Positions 1-8,657 of a stretch of DNA of 64,000 nucleotides are shown here, piece after piece. The notes beneath the pieces were generated by a model that saw nothing but the letters and a program-made list of their open reading frames with translations, did no database searches and had not been told where the DNA came from. Origin of the DNA: Paractinoplanes deccanensis (GTDB lineage Bacteria; Actinomycetota; Actinomycetes; Mycobacteriales; Micromonosporaceae). Within the stretch, counting starts at the first letter, position 1. Each line of letters begins with the position of its first letter. Location: contig NZ_BOMI01000057.1 in the NCBI RefSeq assembly GCF_016862115.1, forward strand, positions 1-64,000, in the 5' to 3' direction. Made by a program: the position numbers and the translations under genes.

Positions 1-46
1 GCGAAGGGCAGGGGAGACAAGCAAGCGAAGGGCAGGGGAGACAAGC
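1..46. repeat. Short purine-rich direct repeat (24-bp period)
   Basis: Two identical 22-base copies (1-22 and 25-46) are separated by two bases and followed by a decayed third beginning. The plus strand is almost entirely purine. The sequence from here to the end of the amidohydrolase gene at 212 contains no gene I can support. It may be the edge of a larger repeat or a coding region that begins outside the window. Confidence 0.6.
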
Positions 47-211
47 GAGGAAAGGGCCGAGGAGCCAACCCGGGAGAACAAATCCGGCAGGCATCGCCGA
101 GACACCGGACGGCGAGCTCGTCGAAGCGCGCACCCCCGACGCGTAGCGGCAGCGTCACGTGCGGCGCGATGCCCTGAGGGGCGCCGGCCGCGCGGACCGG
201 CGCCCCAGGAG

Positions 212-1411
212 CTACGAGACGACCGTGCCGGCCTGGACGACCGTGCGGTTGGCCGGGCCGGCCCACAGCACCGACGCGTCCTCGAACGGGTTGCCGTCGA
301 TGATGAGGAGGTCGGCAACGCAGCCGGGGGCCACGCGGCCCAGATCGTCGCGGCCGATCAGGGCGGCGTTCACCGAGGTGGCCGACTGCAGGGCCGTGGC
401 TACGCCGTCCACCTCCACCTGGAGGCGCAGGCCCTGGAGCTGTTCCTCCTCCAGGACGCCCATCAGGTCCGTGCCGAAGCCGACCCGCACGCCGGCGGCG
501 CGGGCCAGCTCCACGGCCCTGCGGCCGGCATCGAGGACCTCCCGGTTCTTCCGCTGTGACACCGGCGGCATGCCGAGCGCATCGCCGCGGCGGTCCATCG
601 CGTCGTACGCGGCCAGGGTGGGCACCAGGAAGGCGCCCTCGGCGGCCATCAACGACGCGGTGTCGGCGTCCAGCAGGTTGCCGTGCTCGATGGTGCGGAC
701 ACCGTTCGCGACCGCGTGCCGGATCGCCTCCGGCGAGTAGGCGTGGGCCGCCACATAGCTGCCCCGCCTCGCCGCCTCCGAGGTGACCGCGCGAATCTCC
801 TCCGGCGAGTACTGCGGGATGCGGATCGGGTCGGTCAGCGACACCACGCCGCCCGACGCCATGATCTTGATGGCGTGGGCGCCGCGCCGGAGCCGGTCGC
901 GGACGGCCACGCGCAGCGGATCCACGCCGTCGACCACCTCGACCGTGTGGGCGTTGCAGCCGCACACGTCCGAGTCGGCCGCGCGTACGTCACCGTGTCC
1001 TCCGGTCTGGCTCAGCGCCGCACCCGTCCACAGATAGCGCGGCGACGGGATCAGCCCCTCCCGGACGGCCCGGTCCAGCCCCGCGTCGCCGCCGGACGGG
1101 TCGCGCACCGTCGTGAAGCCCCGCCTCAGCGCACCCGCCAGCCGCTTCGCCGCGGCCAGCGCCACATAGCTGAGAGGCCGCGACTCCAGCGACAGCATGT
1201 TCAGATCGATGCCGTACGCGTGGCAGTGCGCGTCGATGAGCCCCGGCAGCACGGTCCGCCCGCGCGCGTCGAGCACCCGGTCGGCGTCGGCCGGGGCGCC
1301 GCCGCCGACGGCCGTGATCCGGCCGTCGGCGACGTGCACCGAGCCCTCGACGAGATCGCCGTTGACCCCGTCGAAGATCGTCGCGTTGATGATCGACAGC
1401 GAGCCGCTCAC
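212..1411 (-). CDS. Metal-dependent amidohydrolase (imidazolonepropionase/prolidase-like)
   Basis: A 399-residue cytoplasmic TIM-barrel amidohydrolase. The metal-binding HxH motif is in DAHCHAYG (His62 and His64). Further family marks follow in order: a lysine in AIKIMASGG (candidate carboxylated metal bridge), histidines in AAHAYS and TIEHG, and the late aspartate in GFGTDL. Such enzymes hydrolyse amide or cyclic amide bonds. I start at the GTG at 1411 because AGGGAG lies 6 bases upstream; another in-frame GTG at 1429 lacks such a site. It lies 139 bp downstream of hyuB on the same strand, so it plausibly finishes hydrolysis of a hydantoinase product. The substrate cannot be read from the sequence. 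Confidence 0.85.
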   Translation of the reverse strand: MSGSLSIINATIFDGVNGDLVEGSVHVADGRITAVGGGAPADADRVLDARGRTVLPGLIDAHCHAYGIDLNMLSLESRPLSYVALAAAKRLAGALRRGFTTVRDPSGGDAGLDRAVREGLIPSPRYLWTGAALSQTGGHGDVRAADSDVCGCNAHTVEVVDGVDPLRVAVRDRLRRGAHAIKIMASGGVVSLTDPIRIPQYSPEEIRAVTSEAARRGSYVAAHAYSPEAIRHAVANGVRTIEHGNLLDADTASLMAAEGAFLVPTLAAYDAMDRRGDALGMPPVSQRKNREVLDAGRRAVELARAAGVRVGFGTDLMGVLEEEQLQGLRLQVEVDGVATALQSATSVNAALIGRDDLGRVAPGCVADLLIIDGNPFEDASVLWAGPANRTVVQAGTVVS

Positions 1412-1513
1412 GCCGGGCTCCCTGCGCACAGCTCCCCACCACGGGACCCGCCCTCCCAGGGGGCCTCCCCATCAGCCATTCTCCTGGAGAGGGGCTTGAT
1501 CGTGCTGGAGGGC

Positions 1514-1539
1514 TGTGGATAAGTCGCTGCTGTGGACAA
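1514..1539 (-). other. Pair of DnaA-box-like 9-mers
   Basis: TGTGGATAA (1514-1522) and TGTGGACAA (1531-1539) are the reverse complements of TTATCCACA and TTGTCCACA, the classical and the actinobacterial DnaA-box forms. They have the same orientation, 17 bp apart, in the gap between hyuB and the amidohydrolase gene. No AT-rich unwinding region or replication gene is near, so this is not oriC. It could be a titration or regulatory DnaA site, or chance. Confidence 0.45.
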
Positions 1540-1550
1540 CGGGAGCGGGG

Positions 1551-3269
1551 TCATGCCGGCATCGCGGTGCGCAGTTGGGTGGTGGCCTCGGCGTCGACCT
1601 CGAAGGTTACCGGGTCCACGACGACGCCGTAGGAGGCTGCGGCGGCCCCGGCCGAGACGAAGCCGTTGCGGACGTCGGCTGCCACGCGGGACGGGTCGCG
1701 TTCGAAGGGGTTGCCGTAGCCGCCACCGCCGCCCGTGTTGTTGACCAGGACGTCGCCCGCGTCGAGCAGGTTGTAGCTGCCGCCGGTCACCTTTTCGCGG
1801 TCGGTGCCGGGGTTCAGGACGATGTGGTTGTTGTCGCCCTCGCGGCCGCCCTCGATGGGCCACGGCTTCGTCTTCGTCTTGTAGACGATGCAGATGCCGG
1901 TGGACGGCGCCGTGAAGCGGTACGACCTGCCGACCCCCACGCCGCCGCGGTGCTTGCCCGCGCCGCCGGTGTCGGGGCGGTAGCCGTACGACTCGATGAA
2001 CATCGGCGACTTGGTCTCGAGCACCTCGACCGGGTTGTTGCGGCAGCCCGGCTCGGACAGGTGCATGATGCCGTCCGCCCCGTCGCCGCCCGCGTGGCCG
2101 CCGAAGCCGACCGCCTCGTTCGTGGCCTCCAGCCACGCCTCGCCGTTGCGCGGGTTGACGCCCAGCCCCATCATCGAGCACACGTCCCCGCCCGAGCAGG
2201 CCGGCACCAGGTCCGGCATGCCCTGCGCGAGCGCCTTCAGCACCACCTCGCCGCCGAGCAGGCCCGTCCAGAGCGTGAACGTCGGCATCGGCGGCACCGC
2301 GTGCATCACCGAGCCGGGCTCCGTGATCACCCGCAGCGGCCGGAAGTTGCCCGCCACCACCGGCGTGTCCGGTGTGGTCAACGACTTGAAGATGAGGCTG
2401 CAGAACGCCTCCGTCTGCCCGACCGGCAGGTTGATCGGCCCGCGCACGTCCTTCTCGCTGCCGGTCCAGTCGACGATCATCTCGTCGTCCGTGACGGTCA
2501 CCGTCACGTTCATCTTGATCAGACGGTCGAGGTCGACGCCGTCCTGATCGACGAAGTCGTACGCCGTCCAGGTGCCCTTCGGCAGCTTCGCCAGCGCCAG
2601 CCGGGCCAGCTTCTCGCCGTGGTCGTTGATCGCCTCCATGGCCTCCGTCAGCACCGGGGCGCCATATTTCGAGGCGATCTCCTGGGTACGCCGTACGCCC
2701 GTGACGCACGCCGACACCTGCGCCTGGAGGTCGCCGATGGTCCGCTCCGGCATCCGGCTGTTGAACCGGACCACGTTGAAGACGTCCTCGTTGGCCACCC
2801 CCTCGCGGTACAGCTTGGCCGCCGCGAAGAAGATGCCCTCCTGGTACATGTCCGTCGAGTCGAGCACGTACCCGGCGTCCTTCTGCTTGAGGTCGAGCAC
2901 GTGGATCCGGCAGGACGCGAAGCCGATCAGCGTGCCGTCGCTGTGGATCGGCGCGAAGACCAGCGGGTCCAGCGTGTGCGCCGACGACCAGTACGGATAG
3001 TTGAGCAGGAACACGTCGCCGGGCAGCATCTTGTCGGCGCCGAGGAACTCCACGGCCCGCTTGATGCCGTGGTCGTTGCCGCGGGTGAACACGGCGATGC
3101 CGGGCGCGTCGGCGACCACGTCGCCCGCCGCGTCGTGGATGCCGATGCCGTAGTCGTGGATCTCGTAGACGACCGTGTTGTACGCCGTCCGGCACAGGTT
3201 GCGGGCCATTTCCTCGGCGGCGGCCAGCAGACCGTGCCGGATGACCTCGATGGTGATGGAGTCGATCAT
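1551..3269 (-). CDS. hyuB: Hydantoinase B / oxoprolinase B-type subunit (left copy)
   Basis: A 572-residue member of the HyuB family, the amidase-side partner of HyuA in ATP-dependent opening of hydantoin, 5-oxoproline and related rings. The family start pattern (MIDSITIEVIRHGL) and the glycine-rich C-terminus (NNTGGGGGYGNP) are present. The loop that reads NDSYLGGTH in the second copy of this window reads NYPYWSSAH here, so the substrate site has probably diverged. The ATG at 3269 overlaps the hyuA stop in ATGA, giving translational coupling. The product is cytoplasmic. The exact substrate is unknown. Confidence 0.92.
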   Translation of the reverse strand: MIDSITIEVIRHGLLAAAEEMARNLCRTAYNTVVYEIHDYGIGIHDAAGDVVADAPGIAVFTRGNDHGIKRAVEFLGADKMLPGDVFLLNYPYWSSAHTLDPLVFAPIHSDGTLIGFASCRIHVLDLKQKDAGYVLDSTDMYQEGIFFAAAKLYREGVANEDVFNVVRFNSRMPERTIGDLQAQVSACVTGVRRTQEIASKYGAPVLTEAMEAINDHGEKLARLALAKLPKGTWTAYDFVDQDGVDLDRLIKMNVTVTVTDDEMIVDWTGSEKDVRGPINLPVGQTEAFCSLIFKSLTTPDTPVVAGNFRPLRVITEPGSVMHAVPPMPTFTLWTGLLGGEVVLKALAQGMPDLVPACSGGDVCSMMGLGVNPRNGEAWLEATNEAVGFGGHAGGDGADGIMHLSEPGCRNNPVEVLETKSPMFIESYGYRPDTGGAGKHRGGVGVGRSYRFTAPSTGICIVYKTKTKPWPIEGGREGDNNHIVLNPGTDREKVTGGSYNLLDAGDVLVNNTGGGGGYGNPFERDPSRVAADVRNGFVSAGAAAASYGVVVDPVTFEVDAEATTQLRTAMPA

Positions 3270-5494
3270 GATGCCGCCTTGATGGTGATGACCATTTCGC
3301 CGTGCGAGCCGACCCGCAGGTGGTCGCCGGCGTGGATGACGGTGGTCGCGGTGTGCTCGTGGATGACGGCCGGCCCGGCGATCTCGTCACCGGCCAGCAG
3401 GGCCTCGCGGGTGTAGAGCGCGTACGGGACGGCGGGCTCGGCGGCGGAGACGTACACGTCGCGGGTGCCCTCGGCCCGCACGGGGCCGGAGTCGCGCTCC
3501 GGCAACAGCGAGAGCGCCGGCTTCTCGACCCGGCCGGTGGCCCGCAGGCGCAGCGTCGTGACCTCGATCGGGTCGTCCATGACGTGCCCGTATTGCCGCT
3601 CGTGAAGCTCCGTGAACTCCCGCATGACAACGGCGGCAAGGGAGGTGGGGGCGGGGGAGAGGGAGGTGGGGGCGGCGGCAAGGGAGGTGGGAGCGGCGGC
3701 AAGGGAGGTGGCGGCGGGGGAAAGGGAGGTGGGAGCGCCGGCAAGAGAGGTGGGGGCGGCGGCAAGGGAGGTGGGGGCGGGGGCAAGGGAGGCGGGCGAG
3801 GTCAGGGCGGCGGCGGGCGAGGTGCCGGCAGGGGGCGTGGCGGGCACGGGGACCGTGACGCTGTGCTCCTGGCCGGCGTAGCGCACGTCGACGCTCCGCG
3901 TCAGCACCTGAGCGTCCGCCCCGAAGCCGTCGGCGGCCAGCGCGGCCGCGGCGTCGAGGCCCATCTCGGCGAAGGAGGCCTCGACCTCGGGGGAGTCGAG
4001 CGAGGCGAGCGGCGTCACCGCCGTCCGCGCGAAGTCGTGCTGCACGTCCGCGAAGAGCATCCCGAAGGCCGAGAACGCCCCCTGCCCCGGCGGCACGATG
4101 ACCCTCGGGATGCCCAGCTCGTGCGCCACGTCGACGGCCACCAGGCCGCCACCGCCGCCGAAGGAGAGCAGCGCGAAGTCCTTGGGGTCGCGGCCCACCT
4201 CGACCGTGATCGCCCGTACCGCTCCCATGATCTTGGTGGTGGAGATCCGGATGATGCCGCGCGCGAGAGCCAGCGGCGACATGTCCAGTTTGTCGGCCAG
4301 CAGCGACAGCGCGTCCAGCGCGGCACGATCGTCCAGCGTCAGCCGCCCGCCGAGCGCCGCCGAGCCGCCCATGTAGCCCACCGCGAGGGCCGCGTCCGTG
4401 AAGGTCGGCTGCGTGCCACCCTTGCCGTACGACGCCGGCCCGGGATCGGCCCCCGCGCTCTGCGGCCCCACCTGGAGCGCGCCGGCCCCGTCGAGCCAGG
4501 CGATCGAGCCGCCGCCCGCGCCGATGGTGTGGATGTAGAGCGACGGCGTGTTGATCGGCAGGCTCTCGAACTCGGCGCCCTGGTGCAGCACCGGCTGGCC
4601 GTCGATCACCAGCGACGCGTCCAGGCTCGTCCCGCCCATGTCGATCGTGATCAGATTGTCCGAGCCGATCAGCTTGCCGAACTCGGCGGCGCCGATCACG
4701 CCGCCCGCCGGCCCGGACAGGATCAGGCTGACCGGTTGTTCCCGGGCCGCGCTCGCGGTCATCGCGCCGCCGCCCGAGCGGGTCATCAGGAAGCGCCCCT
4801 CGAACCCGCCGGCGGCGAGCTCGCCCTCCAGCCGGGTGAGGTAGCGGCGCACGATCGGCTTCACGTAGGCGTCGAGCACCGCCGTGCTGGTCCGCTCGTA
4901 CTCGCGGTACTCGCGGGAGAGCTCGTGCGACACGGTGACGACCACGTCCGGCGCGACCTCGGCGAGGATCTCGCGCATCCGGGTCTCATGGGCGGGGTTC
5001 GCGTACGAGTGCAGGAAGGCCACCGCCACCGAGTCGTATCCGCGCGACGCGATCTCGGTCGCTACCGCACGGGCCGCGTCCTCGTCGAGCGGCAGGTGCA
5101 CCGACCCGTCGAAGAGGCTGCGCTCGGGCACCTCGAACGTGTCGTACCGCTCGAGCAGCGCCGGCGGCGGCCGGTAGGTGATGTCGTAGTTCGTGCGCCG
5201 GTCGGTGCGGCCGAGCAGGTAGACGTCGCGGAAGCCGGCCGTGCCGATCACCGCGGTGCGCGCGCCCGTGCGGGTCAGCAGGGCGTTGAGGCCGAGCGTG
5301 GTGCCGTGGGTGAACATGCCGATGTCGGCCATCGGCGCCCGCGTGGTGCCGAACGCGTCGAGCACGCCGGCGGTCGGCTGGGACGGGGTCGTGGGCACCT
5401 TGCCGAACCGGATCTCCCCGGTGGCCGGCGTCAGCTCCACGACGTCGGTGAAGGTGCCCCCGACGTCGATGGCCACGCGGCTGGTGCTGGTCAT
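3266..5494 (-). CDS. hyuA: Hydantoinase A / oxoprolinase A-type subunit (left copy)
   Basis: A 742-residue ATP-binding HyuA subunit of the ASKHA fold. The N-terminal phosphate loop is AIDVGGTFTDVVEL. The second phosphate motif is TIDMGGTSLD, and GAGGGSIAW and SFGGGGGLVAVD follow. HyuA phosphorylates or activates the cyclic amide for its HyuB partner. The protein is longer than usual because about 55 residues (roughly 567-621) are a low-complexity linker of TSLAxAP heptads placed before the C-terminal domain. It is the first gene of a minus-strand hyuA-hyuB-amidohydrolase unit and is divergent from the ABC transporter operon. Confidence 0.93.
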   Translation of the reverse strand: MTSTSRVAIDVGGTFTDVVELTPATGEIRFGKVPTTPSQPTAGVLDAFGTTRAPMADIGMFTHGTTLGLNALLTRTGARTAVIGTAGFRDVYLLGRTDRRTNYDITYRPPPALLERYDTFEVPERSLFDGSVHLPLDEDAARAVATEIASRGYDSVAVAFLHSYANPAHETRMREILAEVAPDVVVTVSHELSREYREYERTSTAVLDAYVKPIVRRYLTRLEGELAAGGFEGRFLMTRSGGGAMTASAAREQPVSLILSGPAGGVIGAAEFGKLIGSDNLITIDMGGTSLDASLVIDGQPVLHQGAEFESLPINTPSLYIHTIGAGGGSIAWLDGAGALQVGPQSAGADPGPASYGKGGTQPTFTDAALAVGYMGGSAALGGRLTLDDRAALDALSLLADKLDMSPLALARGIIRISTTKIMGAVRAITVEVGRDPKDFALLSFGGGGGLVAVDVAHELGIPRVIVPPGQGAFSAFGMLFADVQHDFARTAVTPLASLDSPEVEASFAEMGLDAAAALAADGFGADAQVLTRSVDVRYAGQEHSVTVPVPATPPAGTSPAAALTSPASLAPAPTSLAAAPTSLAGAPTSLSPAATSLAAAPTSLAAAPTSLSPAPTSLAAVVMREFTELHERQYGHVMDDPIEVTTLRLRATGRVEKPALSLLPERDSGPVRAEGTRDVYVSAAEPAVPYALYTREALLAGDEIAGPAVIHEHTATTVIHAGDHLRVGSHGEMVITIKAAS
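3630..3797. repeat. 21-bp coding tandem repeat inside hyuA
   Basis: About eight copies of a 21-base unit (plus-strand core GGCAAGGGAGGTGGGGGC) encode imperfect TSLAxAP heptads on the minus strand. Copies differ at a few bases, for example TSLSPAA and TSLAGAP. The period is a multiple of three, so copy-number change would keep frame. Such a stretch is absent from the second HyuA at 15158-17191. Confidence 0.85.
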
Positions 5495-5791
5495 GGTGTT
5501 CGCCTTTCGCCAGAGCGCATGCGGCGGCGGAGCCAGGAAGGCATGCGGGAGGAGACGGCTGTCAGAAGGAGCCGAAGGAGAATCGCCGGTTGGCGCGGCG
5601 AGAGGCCGAACGTTTCACGGGGTCAAGAGCCGTGTCAATCGTGAACGGCGGGCACGCCGGCGCCGCGGGACAGCGCCCGAACGGTGCCTGCACAGCGAAC
5701 GGCCGCGCCGGTGTGCTCGGCGCACATCCGTGGCGGACCGGCCACCGTCAGCATTTGCCAACTCCTGAACCCGTGAGCACCGGGAGGTCCC
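5495..5791. promoter_or_regulatory. Divergent intergenic region between the hyuA and ABC-transporter units
   Basis: This 297-bp gap separates the left hyuA start from the first gene of the plus-strand transport operon, so it must hold both promoters. I see no convincing -10/-35 pair and no clear operator palindrome. A strong ribosome-binding site (GGGAGG, 5 bases before the ATG at 5792) closes it. The PucR regulator encoded downstream is the natural candidate to act here, but no site can be assigned. Confidence 0.4.
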
Positions 5792-6127
5792 ATGTTCCGC
5801 AGCGTTCTCACCCTCCGGGCGGCGTCCGGCAAGGCCGCCGACCTCGAAGCCTTCTACGCGGACCACCGGGTCCTGGAGCGCGCCCGATCGTTCCCCGGGT
5901 GCCGTGCCGCCGAACTGTTGCGATCCGTCGACGCCGGCGCCGCGACCCACATCGTCACCGCCGATTGGGACACCGCGGCCGACTACGGCAACTGGGTCGC
6001 CGACCCGTGGCGGGCCTCTTTGTCCGAGGGGCTCACCGCACTACTGGACATCCGGGAGGACGAGCCGCTCGTTGGCGGAGTTTTCGAGCTCGTCGAGCCC
6101 TCTTCGCAGACAGAGGAGCACCAGTGA
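5792..6127 (+). CDS. ABM-like small protein (antibiotic biosynthesis monooxygenase fold)
   Basis: A 111-residue protein with the ferredoxin-like dimeric alpha/beta pattern of ABM-domain proteins: MFRSVLTLRAASGKA, then FYADHRVLERARSFPGC, then a THIVTADWDT strand. These small cytoplasmic proteins can be cofactor-independent oxygenases or ligand-binding proteins. The ATG has GGGAGG 5 bases upstream. Its stop overlaps the GTG of the lipoprotein gene (GTGA), making it the first gene of the importer operon. That position suggests it acts on or senses the imported compound. The catalytic role is inference. Confidence 0.65.
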   Translation: MFRSVLTLRAASGKAADLEAFYADHRVLERARSFPGCRAAELLRSVDAGAATHIVTADWDTAADYGNWVADPWRASLSEGLTALLDIREDEPLVGGVFELVEPSSQTEEHQ

Positions 6128-7143
6128 TACGAGTTGCCCGTTATGTTGGAGCCGGCCTGGCCGCCGCGCTCCTGGTCGCCGGTTGCAGCAAGCCGGACAC
6201 CGAGGCCGCCGGCAGCGCCGCCACGGCCGCCCCCGCCGGCAAGAAGCTCAGCATCGGCTTCTTCGGCTTCGCCAAGGCGAACTCCTTCGCGCAGGCCACC
6301 TGGGCCGGCATCCAGGAGTACGCGGCCGCGAACAACGCCGAGGCCACCTTCCTCGACTCGAACTTCGACGGACCCACCCAGGTCAACCAGCTGCAGGACG
6401 CGGTGACCTCCAAGCGGTACGACGTCATCATCGTCCAGGCGAACGACGGCACCGCGATGGTCAACCCGGTGAAGCAGGCCGTGGCCGCCGGCATCCCCAC
6501 GGTCATCGAGTTCACCCCGGTCGGCGGCAAGTACGACACGGCCGACCCGCAGATCCCCGGCACCATCAACATCATCGACCCGCCCACGGTCAACGGCGAC
6601 GGCCTGGCCAAGCTCGGCACCGAGGCGTGCGCGTCGATCGGCGCCGCGACCGGCTGCAAGGTGGCCTACTTCCAGGGCTTCGCCAACTACCCGCTCGACA
6701 CGGCCCGCACCGACGCCGCGGTCAAGGCCCTCAAAGCGGGCGGCGCGTCCGAGGTCATCGCCAACTTCGTCGGCGGATACACCCCCGACAGCGGTCGTAC
6801 GGCGATGCAGAACCTGCTCCAGGCGCACCCCGACGTGGACGTGGTGATCGGCTCGTCGCAGGCGCTCGAGGGCGCCACGCCGCTCGCCGCCGGCAAGAAG
6901 ATCACCTTCGTCGGGAACGGCGGCTCGACCCAGGCCTACGACTACGTCAACAAGGGCACCTGGTACGGCGTCTACTCGGTGCCCGAGAAGAAGTCCGGCG
7001 CGAAGGCCGCCGAGCTGGGCCTCGCCAAGGCGCGCGGGCAGAGCGCTCCGGAGTCGACCGTGGTCTGCACGACGCTGACCACCTTCAACTGCCTCGGCAC
7101 CAAGACCACCCTCGCGGGCCAGACGGCCGACTACTCCGACTGA
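6124..7143 (+). CDS. ABC transporter substrate-binding lipoprotein (sugar/nucleoside type)
   Basis: A 339-residue periplasmic-binding-protein type I family member (Peripla_BP_4, RbsB-like). The N-terminus is a lipoprotein signal with lipobox LVAGC followed by a Ser/Ala-rich tether. The mature protein opens with KKLSIGFFGFAKANSF, typical of this fold. The start is GTG in the overlap GTGA with the preceding gene; the long upstream open frame has no support. It is followed by the ATPase (ATGA overlap) and the permease. It captures the solute outside the membrane. The hydantoinase neighbours suggest a cyclic amide, nucleoside or purine-like ligand instead of a sugar. Confidence 0.9.
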   Translation: MIRVARYVGAGLAAALLVAGCSKPDTEAAGSAATAAPAGKKLSIGFFGFAKANSFAQATWAGIQEYAAANNAEATFLDSNFDGPTQVNQLQDAVTSKRYDVIIVQANDGTAMVNPVKQAVAAGIPTVIEFTPVGGKYDTADPQIPGTINIIDPPTVNGDGLAKLGTEACASIGAATGCKVAYFQGFANYPLDTARTDAAVKALKAGGASEVIANFVGGYTPDSGRTAMQNLLQAHPDVDVVIGSSQALEGATPLAAGKKITFVGNGGSTQAYDYVNKGTWYGVYSVPEKKSGAKAAELGLAKARGQSAPESTVVCTTLTTFNCLGTKTTLAGQTADYSD

Positions 7144-8657
7144 TGAGCACCGACGGCAACCGGGCCCCGTCCATCTCGGTGCGGGGCATCGGCAAGAGCT
7201 ACAGCGGCGTCTCCGTCCTGCGCGGCGTCGACCTCGACATCGCGCCGGGCGAGGTGCACGGCCTGGTGGGCGAGAACGGCGCCGGCAAGAGCACCCTGCT
7301 GAAGATCCTCGGCGGGGCGATCCGGGCGGACGCCGGCACCATCGGCTTCGACGGCGAGCAGGTCAGCATCGCCAGCCCTCGCGACGCCATCGCGCACGGC
7401 GTCAGCCTGATCTCCCAGGAGGGCGCCCTGGTGCCGGCGCTGTCCGTGCTGGACAACGTCTTCCTGGCCGGCTGGTCGCACCGCGGCGGCCTGGTCCGCG
7501 CCCGGCGCGACAAGCGCCGGCTCGCCGAGCTGGTCGAGCTGACCGGGTTCACGGTCGACCCGGACGCGCGGGTCGACCGCCTCCCGATCGGCGTGCAGCA
7601 GCAGGTGGAGATCCTGCGCTCGCTGGCCCGCGGCGCCCGGGTCATCGCGCTCGACGAGCCCACCGCGGTGCTCGGCGAGCACGAGAAGGAGAATCTGCTC
7701 GGGCTCATCCGGCGGCTCGCCGCCGCGGGCACCACGGTCATCCTCATCTCGCACTTCCTCGACGAGGTGCTGTCGGTGGCCGACCGGATCACCGTGCTGC
7801 GCGACGGCAACCTCGTGCGCACCGGGGACGCGGCGGACACCTCGCCGCGCGACCTGGTCGCCCAGATGGTGGGCCGCGAGATCGACGTCCTCTATCCCGA
7901 CCCCGATCCGGTGCCCGACGGCGCGCCCGTCGTGCTCAGCGCCCGCAACCTTCGCCGCGGCCTGGTGCAGGGCATCGACCTGGAGGTGCGGGCCGGCGAG
8001 ATCCTCGGCATCGCCGGCCTGGTCGGCAGCGGGCGCACCGAGACCCTGCGGCTGCTGTTCGGCGCCGACAAGCCGGCCGACGGCGTGGTCGAGGTCGACG
8101 GCGTGGAGATCAAGCGGGGCGCGCCGCGGCACGCGATGGCCGCCGGGGTGGCGATGGTGCCCGAGTCCCGCAAGGAACAGGGCCTGGTGATGGTCCGCTC
8201 GGTCGCCGAGAACGTGGCCCTGTCGTCGCTGCCGGGCCGCCGCGTCGGCCCGTTCGTCCGCAAGAGGGCCGAGGGGGCGGCGGTCGGCGACATCTCGCGG
8301 ACCGTGGACATCCGCGCCGCGAACCCGGCGGCCGCGATCGAGACGCTCTCCGGCGGCAACCAGCAGAAGGCGCTGTTCGCCAAGTGGCTGCTGCGCGCAC
8401 CGCGGGTGCTGCTCATCGACGAGCCCACCCGCGGCGTGGACGTGGCCGCCAAGACCCAGATCCACCACCTCATCACCGGCCTGGCCCGCGACGGGATGGC
8501 CGTCGTCTGCGTGTCGTCGGAGATCGAGGAGCTGCTCGCGCTCTCGCACCGGGTCCTCGTGCTGCGGCACGGCAGGCCGGTGGGGGAGTTCCCGCGCGGC
8601 ACCACCCCCGAGACAGTCATCTCAGCCGCGTTCGGCGATCAGGAGGTTCCCACGTGA
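7143..8657 (+). CDS. ABC transporter ATP-binding protein, two-domain RbsA type
   Basis: A 504-residue ATPase with two fused nucleotide-binding domains. Domain one has Walker A GENGAGKST, an unusual signature region (LPIGVQQQVEILRSL) and Walker B VIALDEPT. Domain two has the degenerate Walker A region GLVGSGRTE, signature LSGGNQQKAL and Walker B VLLIDEPTRGVD. This asymmetry is normal for RbsA/MglA-type importers. The start ATG overlaps the stop of the lipoprotein gene. It energises the permease encoded next. Confidence 0.95.
   Translation: MSTDGNRAPSISVRGIGKSYSGVSVLRGVDLDIAPGEVHGLVGENGAGKSTLLKILGGAIRADAGTIGFDGEQVSIASPRDAIAHGVSLISQEGALVPALSVLDNVFLAGWSHRGGLVRARRDKRRLAELVELTGFTVDPDARVDRLPIGVQQQVEILRSLARGARVIALDEPTAVLGEHEKENLLGLIRRLAAAGTTVILISHFLDEVLSVADRITVLRDGNLVRTGDAADTSPRDLVAQMVGREIDVLYPDPDPVPDGAPVVLSARNLRRGLVQGIDLEVRAGEILGIAGLVGSGRTETLRLLFGADKPADGVVEVDGVEIKRGAPRHAMAAGVAMVPESRKEQGLVMVRSVAENVALSSLPGRRVGPFVRKRAEGAAVGDISRTVDIRAANPAAAIETLSGGNQQKALFAKWLLRAPRVLLIDEPTRGVDVAAKTQIHHLITGLARDGMAVVCVSSEIEELLALSHRVLVLRHGRPVGEFPRGTTPETVISAAFGDQEVPT

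Noticed and set aside
1514..1539. Chromosomal or plasmid replication origin
   Set aside because: Only two DnaA boxes are present, without an AT-rich region, more boxes, or dnaA, dnaN, rep or par genes nearby.
1408..3786. Proline-rich 792-codon minus-strand open frame
   Set aside because: It is an out-of-frame shadow of hyuA and hyuB; its Pro runs are the hyuA tandem repeat read in another frame.
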